DNA of 64,000 bases from CBDFKF01 sp965248765 (GTDB lineage: Bacteria; Pseudomonadota; Alphaproteobacteria; VGEJ01): assembly GCA_965248765.1 (NCBI GenBank), contig CBDFKF010000004.1, positions 1,488,001-1,552,000 of the forward strand, read 5' to 3'. Position 1 is the first letter of the stretch. Each line of letters opens with the position of its first letter. Shown here in pieces: positions 7,816 to 16,520 of this stretch. The notes under the pieces were generated by a model. That model did not search any database and had not been told where the DNA came from. It was given only the letters and a program-made list of their open reading frames with translations. A program made the translations under genes and the position numbers.

Positions 7816-8079
7816 TCAGCTCTCCTTGAGCTTCTGGACGAGATCCTTGAGCCACTTCACGACATCCCTCCCCAGCAGGAGGACGCCGAGATAGAACGCG
7901 GCCTCACCGGCGATGAAGAGCGCACCCATGACGCCGGCGATAGCCCCCCAGGAGAGATCGAGGAACGGCATGGCGAAGAAGGCGATGCCGGTGACCGCTG
8001 AGACCGCGAGCAGCGTGAAGGCCAGCGGCCGCCGCATCGATCCCAGTGCCTCCAACGTATCGGCCAGCCGCACGCTCAT
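7816..8079 (-). CDS. Small membrane protein, transporter-suffix-domain type
   Basis: The likely product is 87 residues starting MSVRLADTLEALGSM. Two or three membrane segments follow (LAFTLLAVSAVTGIAFFAMPFL, then WGAIAGVMGALFIAGEAAFYLGVLLLG) and a short basic cytoplasmic tail (KWLKDLVQKLKES). This resembles the small proteins annotated as transporter suffix domain proteins. The frame stays open to a GTG at 8169, which would add 30 residues, but that start has no ribosome site. The ATG at 8079 has GGGAGG directly next to it, which is unusually close. It is divergent from the EamA exporter at 8190 and converges with the SMP-30 gene. Confidence 0.6.
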   Translation of the reverse strand: MSVRLADTLEALGSMRRPLAFTLLAVSAVTGIAFFAMPFLDLSWGAIAGVMGALFIAGEAAFYLGVLLLGRDVVKWLKDLVQKLKES

Positions 8080-8189
8080 CCTCCCACGAGCCGCCAGAAT
8101 AGCCGCGATCGCCGGTCCCGACAGCGTATCGGCGCCGACGGCCGCACGAAGACACGGCCGCCGCGCCACAACGACGCTGGAGTCATGAC

Positions 8190-9122
8190 GTGAGCCCGTC
8201 CTCCTCGAGCGAACCGCAAACCGTAGCCCCCGCCCTGGCCAGACCGTCCCTGGTGGCGCCCGCCCTTATGTTGGCGGGCATCGGCGTCGGCACCGGTCTG
8301 ATGTATGCGTTGAACCGCATCGCTACCACCAGCGGCATCCCGTTCATCCCCTACTCGTTCTGGACCGTCGTGCTCTCGGCGATCGTTCTGTTCGTCGCGA
8401 GCGTCATCGCCCGCGTCCCGCCGCGCCTGAGCGGGCAGCACGTGCAGAGCTACGCGACGATCGGGCTCCTCAACATGGCGCTGCCGCTGAGCGTGCTGAC
8501 CTTCGTTGCGCCCAAGGTACCGGCGGCGATCCTCAGCCTGGGCCAACCGCTCTTGCCGATGATCACCTACGCTCTGGCGCTCGGTGTCGCGATCGAGCGG
8601 CTGCGTCTGATGCGCCTCGGTGGCCTCGTGCTCGGCTTGGTCGGGGTTCTCCTGATCGTCGCCCCCGATTCGAGCATGCCCGAGCCGGGCACGGCGGGCT
8701 GGGTGCTGATCGCCCTGACCGCCCAGCTCAGCATGGCCGTGGGCGCGATCGCCGCGACCAAGTACGCGCCGCCGAATGCCTCATCGCTGACGATGGCGGC
8801 CGGGGTACAGACCTGCGCCGCCTTGTTCCTGCTACCGGCGATGGCGGTCGACGGCAGCTGGTGGGCGTTCGACAGCGGCATTGGCAACGGTGAGCTCGCG
8901 CTACTCGCGGTCGCCGCCTTCTTCGTCTTCTTCTGGATCTGCTTCTTTGAGATCATCCGGTGCGCCGGACCGGTATTCTTCTCGACGGTCAACTACATCG
9001 CGACGCTCGCCGGCGTCGTCTGGGGCATCCTCATCTTTGGCGATGTGCTCAGCCCGTGGCTGTGGGCGGCGCTCGCCGTGATGCTGGCGGGCCTTTACCT
9101 GATGAACCGCCGGCTCGACTGA
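8190..9122 (+). CDS. EamA/DMT family transporter
   Basis: A 310-residue integral membrane protein with ten predicted membrane helices in two repeated halves, the drug/metabolite transporter layout. EamA hallmarks include SLGQPLLPMITYALALGV at the end of the first half and FFSTVNYIATLAGVVWGILIFGD in the second. Members export amino acids, metabolites or drugs. The substrate is unknown here. The start is GTG at 8190. It is followed by a dispersed palindromic repeat, which may stabilise or end its mRNA, and converges with the ogt gene. Confidence 0.85.
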   Translation: MSPSSSSEPQTVAPALARPSLVAPALMLAGIGVGTGLMYALNRIATTSGIPFIPYSFWTVVLSAIVLFVASVIARVPPRLSGQHVQSYATIGLLNMALPLSVLTFVAPKVPAAILSLGQPLLPMITYALALGVAIERLRLMRLGGLVLGLVGVLLIVAPDSSMPEPGTAGWVLIALTAQLSMAVGAIAATKYAPPNASSLTMAAGVQTCAALFLLPAMAVDGSWWAFDSGIGNGELALLAVAAFFVFFWICFFEIIRCAGPVFFSTVNYIATLAGVVWGILIFGDVLSPWLWAALAVMLAGLYLMNRRLD

Positions 9123-9126
9123 CCAG

Positions 9127-9200
9127 CCCCTTCACCCTGGCCCTCTCCCGCAGGTGGGAGAGGGAGGGACCCGCAAGCGCGGCGAGCGGGAGGGTAGGTG
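9127..9200. repeat. Dispersed palindromic (REP-like) repeat, copy 1
   Basis: A GC-rich stretch containing CCCTCTCCCGCAGGTGGGAG and GGGAGGGACCCGC, able to form hairpins. A second copy about 75% alike lies at 26656-26726. Both lie directly after a plus-strand gene and before a converging minus-strand gene. This is the usual place for REP elements in GC-rich proteobacteria. Confidence 0.65.
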
Positions 9201-9211
9201 ATTGCCCCGGG

Positions 9212-9712
9212 CTAGTTCAGCGCACCCTCGTGCTCCAACAGCCAGCGTTTGCGATCAAGGCCACCGCCATAGCCGGTGAGCGTACCATCGGCACCGATCA
9301 CACGATGGCACGGAATGACGATCGAGACGGGGTTCCGGCCATTAGCGGCACCAACCGCGCGCACCGCCCGCGGCCGGCTGATGCTCTCGGCCAGCGCTCC
9401 GTAAGAGGTGGTTGCCCCCAGCGGGATTCGGCGCAGCGCCGTCCACACCTCGCGCTGGAACGGGGTGCCGCCGCTATCCACCGTGATGTCGTCAAGCGCT
9501 GCCAAATCACCGGCGAGATAGGCGGTCAGACGGCTTGCATAGCCGCCCGGATCGTCCACCATCTGCGGCTCACCGGGACCGAAGCGAGTCGTCAGCGCCG
9601 TCATCACTCGCTCCTCGTGCTCGCCGAACTCCAGCACGCACAGCGCCCCGTGCGCCACCGCCATAACCACCGCGCCGAGCGGCGTGTCGAGTCGTGCCAT
9701 TGTCAGCTCCAT
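9212..9712 (-). CDS. ogt: Methylated-DNA--protein-cysteine methyltransferase
   Basis: A 166-residue suicide repair enzyme that removes methyl groups from O6-methylguanine and O4-methylthymine. The acceptor motif is IPCHRV with the active cysteine at residue 135. The upstream helix-turn-helix region (FQREVWTALRRIPLGATTSYGALA) and the downstream YGGGLDRKRWLLEHE are typical. I chose the ATG at 9712 because the domain begins there. The open frame runs far upstream only as an overlap of the next gene. The start lies five bases after the stop of the Ada-AlkA gene on the same strand, so the two are an operon for alkylation repair. Confidence 0.92.
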   Translation of the reverse strand: MELTMARLDTPLGAVVMAVAHGALCVLEFGEHEERVMTALTTRFGPGEPQMVDDPGGYASRLTAYLAGDLAALDDITVDSGGTPFQREVWTALRRIPLGATTSYGALAESISRPRAVRAVGAANGRNPVSIVIPCHRVIGADGTLTGYGGGLDRKRWLLEHEGALN

Positions 9713-9717
9713 ATCCC

Positions 9718-11187
9718 TCACCTCGCTGCATCGGTCCATAGATAAAGCACCGCGTAGGCCCGCCACGGCCGCCACGCCTCGGCGGCCTGAGCGACCGCCG
9801 CCGCGCTCGCCAGCCCGGCGCCGCTGCCGAGCGACCGTCGCAAGCCGAGGTCGCCCGCTGGAAACGCATCGGGCTCGCCCAGGGCCCGCATCGCGATGTA
9901 CTGGGCGGTCCACGGGCCAATTCCCGGCAACTCCTCGAGTGCGGCTACCGTCTCGCTGAGCTCGCGCGCGACATCGAGGCGCAGCGTGCCCTCGGCAACC
10001 GCCTTGGCGAGCGCCGCTATCGCTCGCACCCGTGCGGCCGGCATCCGCAGCACCGCTGGATCGGCTTCGACCAGCGCCTCGGGGCGTGGAAACAGGTAGC
10101 GGAGGTCCTGCGCCACGGCGTTCTCGCAATCGACCGGCTCGCCATAGTTGGCGGTGAGCCGCGCCGCGAGCTTGGCGGCCGCGACCACGCTCACTTGCTG
10201 ACCAAGGATCGCCCGCACGGCAAGCTCGAAGGGGTCCCACGCCCCGGGCACGCGTAGCCCGGGCGCCGCCGCCACCGCCGCTCCGAGGCGCGGATCGGCA
10301 CCCAGGTGTGCGGCGATCACCGCCGGATCTGCACCTAGGTCGAACAGCCGCCGCAGCCGCTCTGCAGCACGGTGCAACGGCGGGTTGGCGCTGGTGAGCC
10401 GCAACCGAGCGAGCAGGTGGTTCTCGCCCGCCACCGGGCGCACCTCGACGATGCCGTGTCCGTCGCCCAGGCGCACCGTCCGGCGATAGCAATCGCCGTC
10501 GACGGCTTCGACCCCGGCGATGGCCCGCCCAGCGAGAAAGCCGGAGATGCCGTCCCAATCGAAGGGCGGTCGAAACGATAGCTTGATCTCGATGTCACTC
10601 GCGCTCAGACCGCCGGCGCCCGCCTTGTCGCGCAGCTCCCGCGGGCTCGCCCGGTACGCTCGGCGCACCGCGTCGTTGAAACGCCGCACACTCGAAAAGC
10701 CGGCGGCGAACGCGATCTCCGCAATGGGTAGCCGCGTTTCGTCGATCAGCTTCTTGGCGAAGTGGACGCGACGGGTCTGCGCCACCGCCAGGGGCGATGC
10801 CCCGAGATGGCGCAGGAACAGGCGCCTGAGATGGCGCTCGCCGACGCCCAGCCGCTCGGCCAGGCGGGCGACGTCGCCTTCATCCAGCGCACCTTCTGCA
10901 ATCAGCCGCAGCGCACGGGAAACCGTGGCCGAGGTGCCGAGCCAGGCCGGCGTTCCGGGCGATGCCTCGGGTCGGCAGCGGCGACAAGGTCGGAAGCCGG
11001 CCTCGTGGGCAGCCGCGGCATGGGGTACGAAGCGACAGTTCTCGCGCTTGGGCGTCGGCGCCGGACAAATCGGGCGGCAGTAGACGCCGGTCGTGCGAAC
11101 GGCGACAAAGAACCGGCCGTCGAACCGCGCATCGCGGGTCGCGAGCGCGCGGTAGCAGACATCGGGGTCGAGTGTGGTCGCGGTCAT
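9718..11187 (-). CDS. Ada regulatory domain fused to AraC HTH and AlkA 3-methyladenine glycosylase
   Basis: A 489-residue three-part protein. Residues 1-80 are the Ada zinc domain, with cysteines C37, C41, C68 and C71 (YCRPICPAP and FRPCRRCRP). C37 would accept a methyl from phosphotriesters and switch the protein on. Residues 90-190 are an AraC-type DNA-binding domain (ARLAERLGVGERHLRRLF). The remainder is AlkA: an N-terminal beta domain, then HhH-GPD with PGIGPWTAQYIAMRALG and the catalytic Asp in FPAGD. The product both excises alkylated bases and likely activates its own operon, which includes ogt five bases downstream. The ATG at 11187 begins the Ada domain. The open frame upstream has no homology. 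Confidence 0.92.
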   Translation of the reverse strand: MTATTLDPDVCYRALATRDARFDGRFFVAVRTTGVYCRPICPAPTPKRENCRFVPHAAAAHEAGFRPCRRCRPEASPGTPAWLGTSATVSRALRLIAEGALDEGDVARLAERLGVGERHLRRLFLRHLGASPLAVAQTRRVHFAKKLIDETRLPIAEIAFAAGFSSVRRFNDAVRRAYRASPRELRDKAGAGGLSASDIEIKLSFRPPFDWDGISGFLAGRAIAGVEAVDGDCYRRTVRLGDGHGIVEVRPVAGENHLLARLRLTSANPPLHRAAERLRRLFDLGADPAVIAAHLGADPRLGAAVAAAPGLRVPGAWDPFELAVRAILGQQVSVVAAAKLAARLTANYGEPVDCENAVAQDLRYLFPRPEALVEADPAVLRMPAARVRAIAALAKAVAEGTLRLDVARELSETVAALEELPGIGPWTAQYIAMRALGEPDAFPAGDLGLRRSLGSGAGLASAAAVAQAAEAWRPWRAYAVLYLWTDAAR

Positions 11188-11276
11188 GAGCGGACATATA
11201 GCCGATCGCCCGTGTCGCGTCTGGCCGGAATCGGACTCCGATGTTGCGCGGCGCTGAGGACCGCGCAGGCAGGCGA

Positions 11277-11891
11277 CTAAATCAGGCCGTCGGCCTTGAG
11301 ACGAGCGATGGTGCGGCGGCTTGCCACCCGGAACAGCTCCTTGAGTGGCGTGCGCGGCCGGCCGCGGACCTCCCCTTCGGCGTACCAAATCTCGCGCCCC
11401 GACGCGACGTCGATGAGGCCGGCCCTGAACCGGGCGACTGGGCGGTACTCGACGCGCCCCTCCGTGAGGTGCGGCACGTCGAGCCGCCGGAACAGACCGT
11501 CATCTCCGACCAGGCGGTCGTCGATCACGCTCGGCACAAATCTCGGGGGCATGTAGATCGGCACGACGTCGCCGCCTATCAATGCCAGCCGCAATGCGGC
11601 GTCCGCCCCGCCCCGGTTGGCGAGCGCCACGACGGCCTCGATGCTCTCCGGCTCTCGCCCGCCACCGCTGAGTGTCACGATGCCGGCGTCGCCGGCCGCG
11701 GTCTGCAGCGCAGCCTCTATGGCCCGGCGGTCGGCCTCGCTGACGCCCGCACCGAACACCATGACCCGGTCGACGGCGGCATGCGGGGCGACAGCGGGAT
11801 CAATCGCGCTTTCGAAAGCGGGCGGCGGCTTGGCACAGCCGCCGAGCAACCAAGCGGCGGCAAAACCAGCGAGGAGCATGCGCGCAACCAT
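11277..11891 (-). CDS. Hypothetical lipoprotein
   Basis: A 204-residue protein starting MVARMLLAGFAAAWLLGGC. The lipobox LLGGC at residues 15-19 marks it as a membrane-anchored lipoprotein. The mature part contains an alternating pattern that may be a small alpha/beta domain (VDRVMVFGAGVSEADRRAIEAAL) and a C-terminal region where VARFRAGLIDVASGREIWYAEGEV resembles outer-membrane-associated lipoproteins of the DUF799/CsgG-like kind, only weakly. The family is not recognised with confidence. The open frame extends 15 codons upstream, but the lipoprotein signal fixes this start. It is divergent from the SUMF1-fold gene. Confidence 0.7.
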   Translation of the reverse strand: MVARMLLAGFAAAWLLGGCAKPPPAFESAIDPAVAPHAAVDRVMVFGAGVSEADRRAIEAALQTAAGDAGIVTLSGGGREPESIEAVVALANRGGADAALRLALIGGDVVPIYMPPRFVPSVIDDRLVGDDGLFRRLDVPHLTEGRVEYRPVARFRAGLIDVASGREIWYAEGEVRGRPRTPLKELFRVASRRTIARLKADGLI

Positions 11892-11989
11892 GCCCTTGAA
11901 TATAGGGCGCGCGACGAAAGTGTCACGCACCGGCACCCTCGCGCGATCGTGAAGTCAGGTGCCTTGGGACCAGGCTGTACAGTTCGGCC

Positions 11990-12802
11990 ATGGCCCGATG
12001 GGCGCTTCGGATCATCTGTGTGGCGGTGCTGTTGCCCTGGAGTGGGCTGCGCGCTGAGACAGGGCTCGTGCTCATCCCCATCCCCGGCGGAGCCTTCGTC
12101 ATGGGCGATGCCGAGGGCGATGCCAACGAGGCGCCGAAGACCGTAACGGTGCAGCCGTTCCGGATCATGCGCCGGGAAGTTACCAATCGGCAGTTTGCCG
12201 ACTTCGCCGCCGAGAGCGGCTATCGCTCCGATGTTGAGGAGCGGGGAACCGGCTGGGTGTGGAACCGCCGCTGGCGCCTTGTGAAAGGCGCGGACTGGCG
12301 CCATCCGCAGGGGCCCGCGAGCGACCTACGGCGGCGCTGGGATCACCCGGTGGTCCAGATATCGGCGCATGATGCTGGTGCCTTCTGCGCCTTCCACGGG
12401 CTTCGCCTGCCGACTGAGGCGGAGTGGGAGTTTGCCGCGCGCGGCAGCGACGGTCGCCGCTTCCCCTGGGGCGATGACCCGCCGCGCGAGGGCCGGCCAC
12501 GCCGCGCCAACCTCGGCGCGATCAAGTGTTGCGATACCGACCTCGCTGATGGCTACCTGCGGACCGCGCCGACCGGAAGCTATCCTGAAGGCGCCTCGCC
12601 GTTCGGGCTCTTGGACATGGCCGGCAACGTCTGGGAGTGGACCGCCACGCCCTTCCCTGACCGCACCGACTGGGTCTCGCTTCGCGGCGGCGGCTGGGGC
12701 AACAACCCCTATTGCCTGCGGACGAGCTACCGCCACGGCAATCCGCCGCATATCGGCCTCGACATGGTAGGCCTTCGCTGCGCCGCCGATCCCGAAACGT
12801 GA
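11990..12802 (+). CDS. SUMF1/FGE-fold secreted protein
   Basis: A 270-residue protein with a signal peptide (residues 1-22, ending LRA), then a formylglycine-generating-enzyme fold: IPGGAFVMGD, REVTNRQFADFA, HPVVQISAHDAGAFC, LPTEAEWEFAARG, and FGLLDMAGNVWEWT. In true FGE two cysteines lie five residues apart before the end. Here only the first is present (YCLRTSYRHG), and the second position is Tyr. It is therefore probably not a sulfatase-activating oxidase. It may belong to the large group of FGE-fold proteins with binding or other roles. Its stop overlaps the GTG start of the following amidohydrolase. Confidence 0.85.
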   Translation: MARWALRIICVAVLLPWSGLRAETGLVLIPIPGGAFVMGDAEGDANEAPKTVTVQPFRIMRREVTNRQFADFAAESGYRSDVEERGTGWVWNRRWRLVKGADWRHPQGPASDLRRRWDHPVVQISAHDAGAFCAFHGLRLPTEAEWEFAARGSDGRRFPWGDDPPREGRPRRANLGAIKCCDTDLADGYLRTAPTGSYPEGASPFGLLDMAGNVWEWTATPFPDRTDWVSLRGGGWGNNPYCLRTSYRHGNPPHIGLDMVGLRCAADPET

Positions 12803-13565
12803 GCCGGCGCGCGGCGCTCTGGCCCCTCGTCATGGCCGCCCTGCTGGCGGCAATTTCGGCGAGCCAGGCCGCCACGGTTTTTCTCGGCGCGACGGTGATC
12901 GATGGGACCGGGGCGCCGCCGCTCGACGATGGCGCCGTCGTGGTCGACGCTGGACGGATCGTCGCCATCAGGCCGCGCGCCGATGTACCGGGCCCGGCCG
13001 GGGCGGACATAGTTGATCTCACCGGCCGATGGATTATCGCCGGGCTCATCGATACGCACATTCACTTCTTCCAGTCGGGCGGCCTGTACACGCGTCCCGA
13101 TATCATCGATCTCCGGCGCCTCCGCCCTTATGCGGCAGAGCGCGCGATGGCCTCTGCGACGATCGAGGCGACGTTCGCCCGCTATCTCGCGAGCGGGATC
13201 AACGGGGTCGTCGACGTCGGCGGGCCGATGGAGAACTTCGCGATCCGCGCCCGCGGCATCCGCACCGCACTCAGCCCCCGTATCGCCGTGGCCGGGCCCC
13301 TGCTTGCGACCTACGCGCCCCGTGAGCTTGCCGGCGACGATCCGCCGATCGTACGGATCAAGCGTGCCGATGAGGCCCGCGCGGCGCTGCGGCGGTCATG
13401 GGCAGGCGCGATGTCGGCACTCTGCGGCCCGGTAAACGGGCGGATTTCGTGATTCTCGACGGCGATCCCCTCGCCGACATCCGCAATACCCGCCGCATCG
13501 AGCGCAACGTCAAGGACGGCGTCCTGCGCGCGCCCGCCGCCATCATGGCAGCCGCGGTGGAATAG
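12799..13565 (+). pseudogene. Secreted amidohydrolase with large internal deletion
   Basis: Starts at GTG 12799, overlapping the previous stop (GTGA). A signal peptide is followed by the N-terminal amidohydrolase part (FLGATVIDGTGAPPL and the metal site GLIDTHIHFF), to about residue 195. At about 13395 the sequence jumps out of frame to the extreme C-terminus of the same family (GRRDVGTLRPGKRADFVILDGDPLADI, stop 13563-13565). About 180-200 residues holding the remaining metal ligands are gone, so no activity is possible. Family members hydrolyse amide or ring bonds in dipeptides, imidazolones and similar compounds. The deletion also changed frame, so the loss is real and not a base-calling error. 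Confidence 0.8.
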
Positions 13566-13598
13566 CTGGGGTTGGCGAGAGCGGCGGTCGGCCGCTCC

Positions 13599-13913
13599 TC
13601 AGCTCTGCGGCTCGCCTACCTTTGCCGCGACGCGTCCCGCCAGATCGTGGGCCGCGCGCTGCCATCTCAGGCCGGAGGCGACAATCCGGATCTCGCCGTC
13701 CGGCAGCCTCTCGACCAGTGTCCACGAGCCCCACCGCGAGGTGAAGAGCTCGACATGGTTGCCGTTGTCCAGCTCGCCAGCCGAGACCGGCTGCTCTGAA
13801 AACGCCCGATCGAGGTAGGTCACGAGCATGCCGTAGTCGAGTCCGCGGTCTGCGGCCTGGGCCGCGCCGAGGAAAACGACAAGCGAGGTCGCGACGAAGA
13901 TCGTACGAAGCAT
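13599..13913 (-). CDS. Small secreted hypothetical protein
   Basis: A 104-residue protein with a signal peptide (MLRTIFVATSLVVFLGAAQA, cleavage near 20-21). The mature part of about 84 residues has a C-terminal WQRAAHDLAGRVAAKVGE helix. No family is recognised. A Tyr/Trp-rich middle (TSRWGSWTLVERLPDGEIRI) suggests a small beta sheet. Upstream lies only an intergenic stretch of 143 bases. It faces the dying amidohydrolase gene, with the stops 33 bases apart. Confidence 0.65.
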   Translation of the reverse strand: MLRTIFVATSLVVFLGAAQAADRGLDYGMLVTYLDRAFSEQPVSAGELDNGNHVELFTSRWGSWTLVERLPDGEIRIVASGLRWQRAAHDLAGRVAAKVGEPQS

Positions 13914-14056
13914 TTCAACTATCTCCCGGGGCCGTCGCACAGCGCCAAAGGTGACGCAACCGGCCCGTCCCCGATGTGGGCACGACGGGCTGCGACTCCA
14001 GTCAAATGTGTTCACCTTATTGTGACGCCCACCGCGGGCGTCTTGGCGGCGCCGTC

Positions 14057-14461
14057 CTAGTGACGTACGGCCTCCGGTTGGTCGGCCGTGGGTCGCGGCC
14101 GCCGCGCCACTGGCGAGGCCTGGTGGTGGACCATTTTCCAATCGCCATTCTCCAGGACGAACGCGTTGGCGGCGACCAGATAGGACGGCTGAAGGATCTC
14201 GTGGCAGGTGACCAACGCCAGCTCGCCGTGGGCGTGGACCTCGGGATCGCGCAGCTCGATGGCGGGCGGGTCGGGGTTGGCGAAGATCACCTGCCAGCTC
14301 GCCATGATCGAGTCGCGGTCGGTGATGGCATCCCAGCCCGGGTGGATGCAGACCACCGGCGCGGCGGTGGCCCACTGCTGGTCCATCGCCGCGAGGTCAC
14401 GCGTAGCGAACGCTGCGTAAAACGCTTCGTTCGCGAACAGGATGCGGGCGGTCTCGGCCAT
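14057..14461 (-). CDS. SnoaL-like / nuclear transport factor 2 family protein
   Basis: A 134-residue cone-shaped alpha+beta domain of the NTF2/SnoaL superfamily. The helical start (ANEAFYAAFATRDLAAMDQQWA), the VCIHPGWDAITDRDSIMASWQ segment and the beta-rich end (ANAFVLENGDWKMVHHQASPV) are typical. Members are small enzymes or ligand-binding proteins. This subgroup, with HPGW, is widespread and uncharacterised. The gene is alone, divergent from the ETHE1-rhodanese fusion. Confidence 0.8.
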   Translation of the reverse strand: MAETARILFANEAFYAAFATRDLAAMDQQWATAAPVVCIHPGWDAITDRDSIMASWQVIFANPDPPAIELRDPEVHAHGELALVTCHEILQPSYLVAANAFVLENGDWKMVHHQASPVARRPRPTADQPEAVRH

Positions 14462-14562
14462 GGCCGGCGAGTGTAGCCGGTCGCCGTCGCGAACGGGAGG
14501 TCCGTTGACGGGTGCGCCCGCCTCTCGTAGCGTTTTCTGGGTCGGAACCAGGAGAGAATGTG

Positions 14563-15603
14563 ATGATCTTTCGCCAGCTCTTCGATCACCAATCCAGCAC
14601 CTACACCTACCTCATCGCGAGTCGCCGCGGCGGCGAAGCGTTGATCATCGATCCGGTCATCGAGCACGTCGATCGCTACGTCCAGCTCCTCGGTGAGCTT
14701 GACCTCAGGCTCGTCAAGGCGCTCGACACCCACGTCCATGCTGATCACATCTCGGGTCTCGGCAAGCTCCGCGATCGCACCCGCTGTATCACGGTGATGG
14801 GCCGCCAGAGCCACGTCGACGTGGTCTCGGTCCGCGTCGAAGAGGGCGATACCGTGGATGTCGAGGGCGTCGGCCTACGAGCCATCTACACCCCCGGCCA
14901 CACCGAGGACTCCTACAGCTTCCATATGGACGATCGGGTGTTCACCGGTGACACCCTCCTCATCCGCGGCACCGGTCGCACCGACTTCCAGGACGGCGAT
15001 CCGCGCGCCGCCTATGAGTCGCTGTTCAACAAGCTGCTCAAGCTCCCCGACGAGACGCTCGTCTACCCCGCCCATGACTACAAGGGCGAGACCGTATCGA
15101 CGATCGGTGAGGAACGGGCGTTCAACCCGCGTCTCCAGGTCGGCTCGGCCGATGCGTATGCCGAGCTGATGAACGGCCTCAACCTGCCCAATCCCAAGAT
15201 GATGGACGTGGCCGTGCCCGCCAACCTTGAGATCGGCGCCAATCAAATGGCGGCTGACCGTGAATGTGCGCTCTCCGTCGCCAATGCCAAGAACCAGATC
15301 GGCGGGACCGACGTCGTGCTCGTCGACCTTCGTGAGGACTCCGAGCGGCTGCGTCACGGCGTCATTCCAGGCTCGCTGCATGCGCCCTACCCCGACCTCG
15401 AGAAGTTTCTCGGCCCCGGCGGCATCCTGCGCTACGAGGGCCAAACGGCGGGCAAGCGCATCCTCTACTACTGCGCCTACGGCGAGCGATCGGCGCTCGC
15501 CGTCAAGACATCTCAGGAAGCGGGGCTCGCCAACATCTACCACATGCTGGGCGGGATCGATGCCTGGGCCCAGGCCGGCGAGCCGATCGAGCGCATCGGT
15601 TAG
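14563..15603 (+). CDS. ETHE1-like persulfide dioxygenase fused to rhodanese
   Basis: A 346-residue fusion. Residues 1-230 form an MBL-fold non-heme iron dioxygenase with the THVHADHISG metal motif, HTEDSYSF, FTGDTLLIRGTGRTDFQ and YPAHDYKG. Residues 250-345 form a rhodanese domain with an active cysteine in YCAYGERSA. The first half oxidises glutathione persulfide to sulfite, and the second moves sulfane sulfur to or from glutathione. The ATG at 14563 has AGGAGA seven bases upstream; an earlier in-frame start at 14512 has none. The sulfite it would make could feed the SoeABC dehydrogenase encoded 27 kb away. Confidence 0.9.
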   Translation: MIFRQLFDHQSSTYTYLIASRRGGEALIIDPVIEHVDRYVQLLGELDLRLVKALDTHVHADHISGLGKLRDRTRCITVMGRQSHVDVVSVRVEEGDTVDVEGVGLRAIYTPGHTEDSYSFHMDDRVFTGDTLLIRGTGRTDFQDGDPRAAYESLFNKLLKLPDETLVYPAHDYKGETVSTIGEERAFNPRLQVGSADAYAELMNGLNLPNPKMMDVAVPANLEIGANQMAADRECALSVANAKNQIGGTDVVLVDLREDSERLRHGVIPGSLHAPYPDLEKFLGPGGILRYEGQTAGKRILYYCAYGERSALAVKTSQEAGLANIYHMLGGIDAWAQAGEPIERIG

Positions 15604-15620
15604 CTCGCCCTCGCCGCAAG

Positions 15621-15650
15621 AAAAAGGGGCGCGGTCTGAACCGCGCCCCT
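15621..15650 (-). terminator. Intrinsic terminator, minus strand
   Basis: An 11-bp perfect stem (AGGGGCGCGGT / ACCGCGCCCCT, loop CTGA) is followed on the minus strand by TTTTTC. It was the terminator of the binding-protein gene at 16520-17728 before the IS5-type element separated the two. It may also stop the plus-strand ETHE1-rhodanese transcript, which ends 22 bases before it. Confidence 0.75.
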
Positions 15651-15679
15651 CGCCTAGTGGTCGCTGAGTCGTTTGGCGA

Positions 15680-16451
15680 TTAGGTCGTGGACTCATAATG
15701 CCTGAGCCACAGACGTATGGAAGCAAGTGCCACGGCGGCGAGGAAATTTCTGGCGAGTTTGTCGTAGCGCGTGGCGACGCGTCTGAAGTGTTTGATCTTG
15801 TTGAAGAAGCGCTCAACGAGGTTGCGTTGGCGGTAGAGCTCCGGAGCAACGTAGCGTGGCATCCGTACATTGCTCTGCGAGGGGATGTGGGCGGTGGCGC
15901 CGGTGTTCTCGATCAGCTCGATGAGGCAGCGGGCACTGTAGCCGCGGTCGGCGATGACATCACGCGCCAGGCGCAGTCCTTCGAGCAGCACCGGGGCTGT
16001 GGTCTTGTCGGAGGCCTGGCCGGCAGTGAGCAGCAAGCGCACCGGCAGGCCCCTGGCATCCACCACCGTGTGGATCTTGGTGCTCAGTCCTCCACGAGAA
16101 CGACCGATGGCGTGATCCGGACCCCCTTTTTTCCCCGGCGGCGTGTTGATGCGCGCGTACAATCGAGGAGTCGATGAGGTGAAGAGAGGCGGGCGATTTC
16201 TCGGCGAGAGCCTCGAACACACGCAGCCACACGCCGGCCTTGGCCCAACGATTGAACCGGTTGTAGACCGTCGTGTGGGGCCCGTAGCGCCTCGGCAGAT
16301 CGCGCCACGGCGAGCCCGTGCGCAGGGTGTAGAAGATACCGTCCACCACACGGCGGTCGTCCACACGCGGCACTCCGCGTGGCTTGTTCGGAAGCAACGG
16401 CGCGATGATCGCCCACTCCGCGTCGCTCAGATCGAAACGTGCCATTCTCAA
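15680..16451 (-). CDS. IS5-family (IS427 group) transposase, two overlapping frames
   Basis: The first frame from 16451 gives the N-terminal half (FDLSDAEWAIIAPLLP, WRDLPRRYGPHTTVYNRF, HLIDSSIVRAHQHAAG). The second frame gives the catalytic C-terminal half (DHAIGRSRGGLSTKIHTVVDA, IADRGYSARCLIELI, RNLVERFFNKIKHFRRVATRYDKL). The frames meet at GGGG-AAAAAA-GGGGG (A-tract 16127-16132 on the minus strand). Many IS427 elements fuse such frames by recoding on an A-run. Here the joining needs a +1 (or -2) shift, not the usual -1, so the element may be active by slippage or simply mutated. The stop codon TAA at 15680-15682 is partly supplied by the host target TA. Confidence 0.8.
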
Positions 16452-16520
16452 GCTCCCACAATTTGGGAACTTGGATCATATCTCCCCGTAAAGGGGAATC
16501 CCCTTTATGGGTACAAGACC
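15683..16520 (-). mobile_element. IS5-family element inserted in a stop codon
   Basis: Ends are GGTCGTGGACTCATAA on the left and, read inward from the right, GGTCTTGTACCCATAA: a 16-bp inverted repeat with three differences. The flanks are TA on both sides (15681-15682 and 16521-16522), the target duplication of this group. Rejoining the flanks recreates GGC GAC TAA TCGCC, the original end of the upstream binding-protein gene. The element thus changed TAA to TAG and left the protein intact. Confidence 0.85.
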
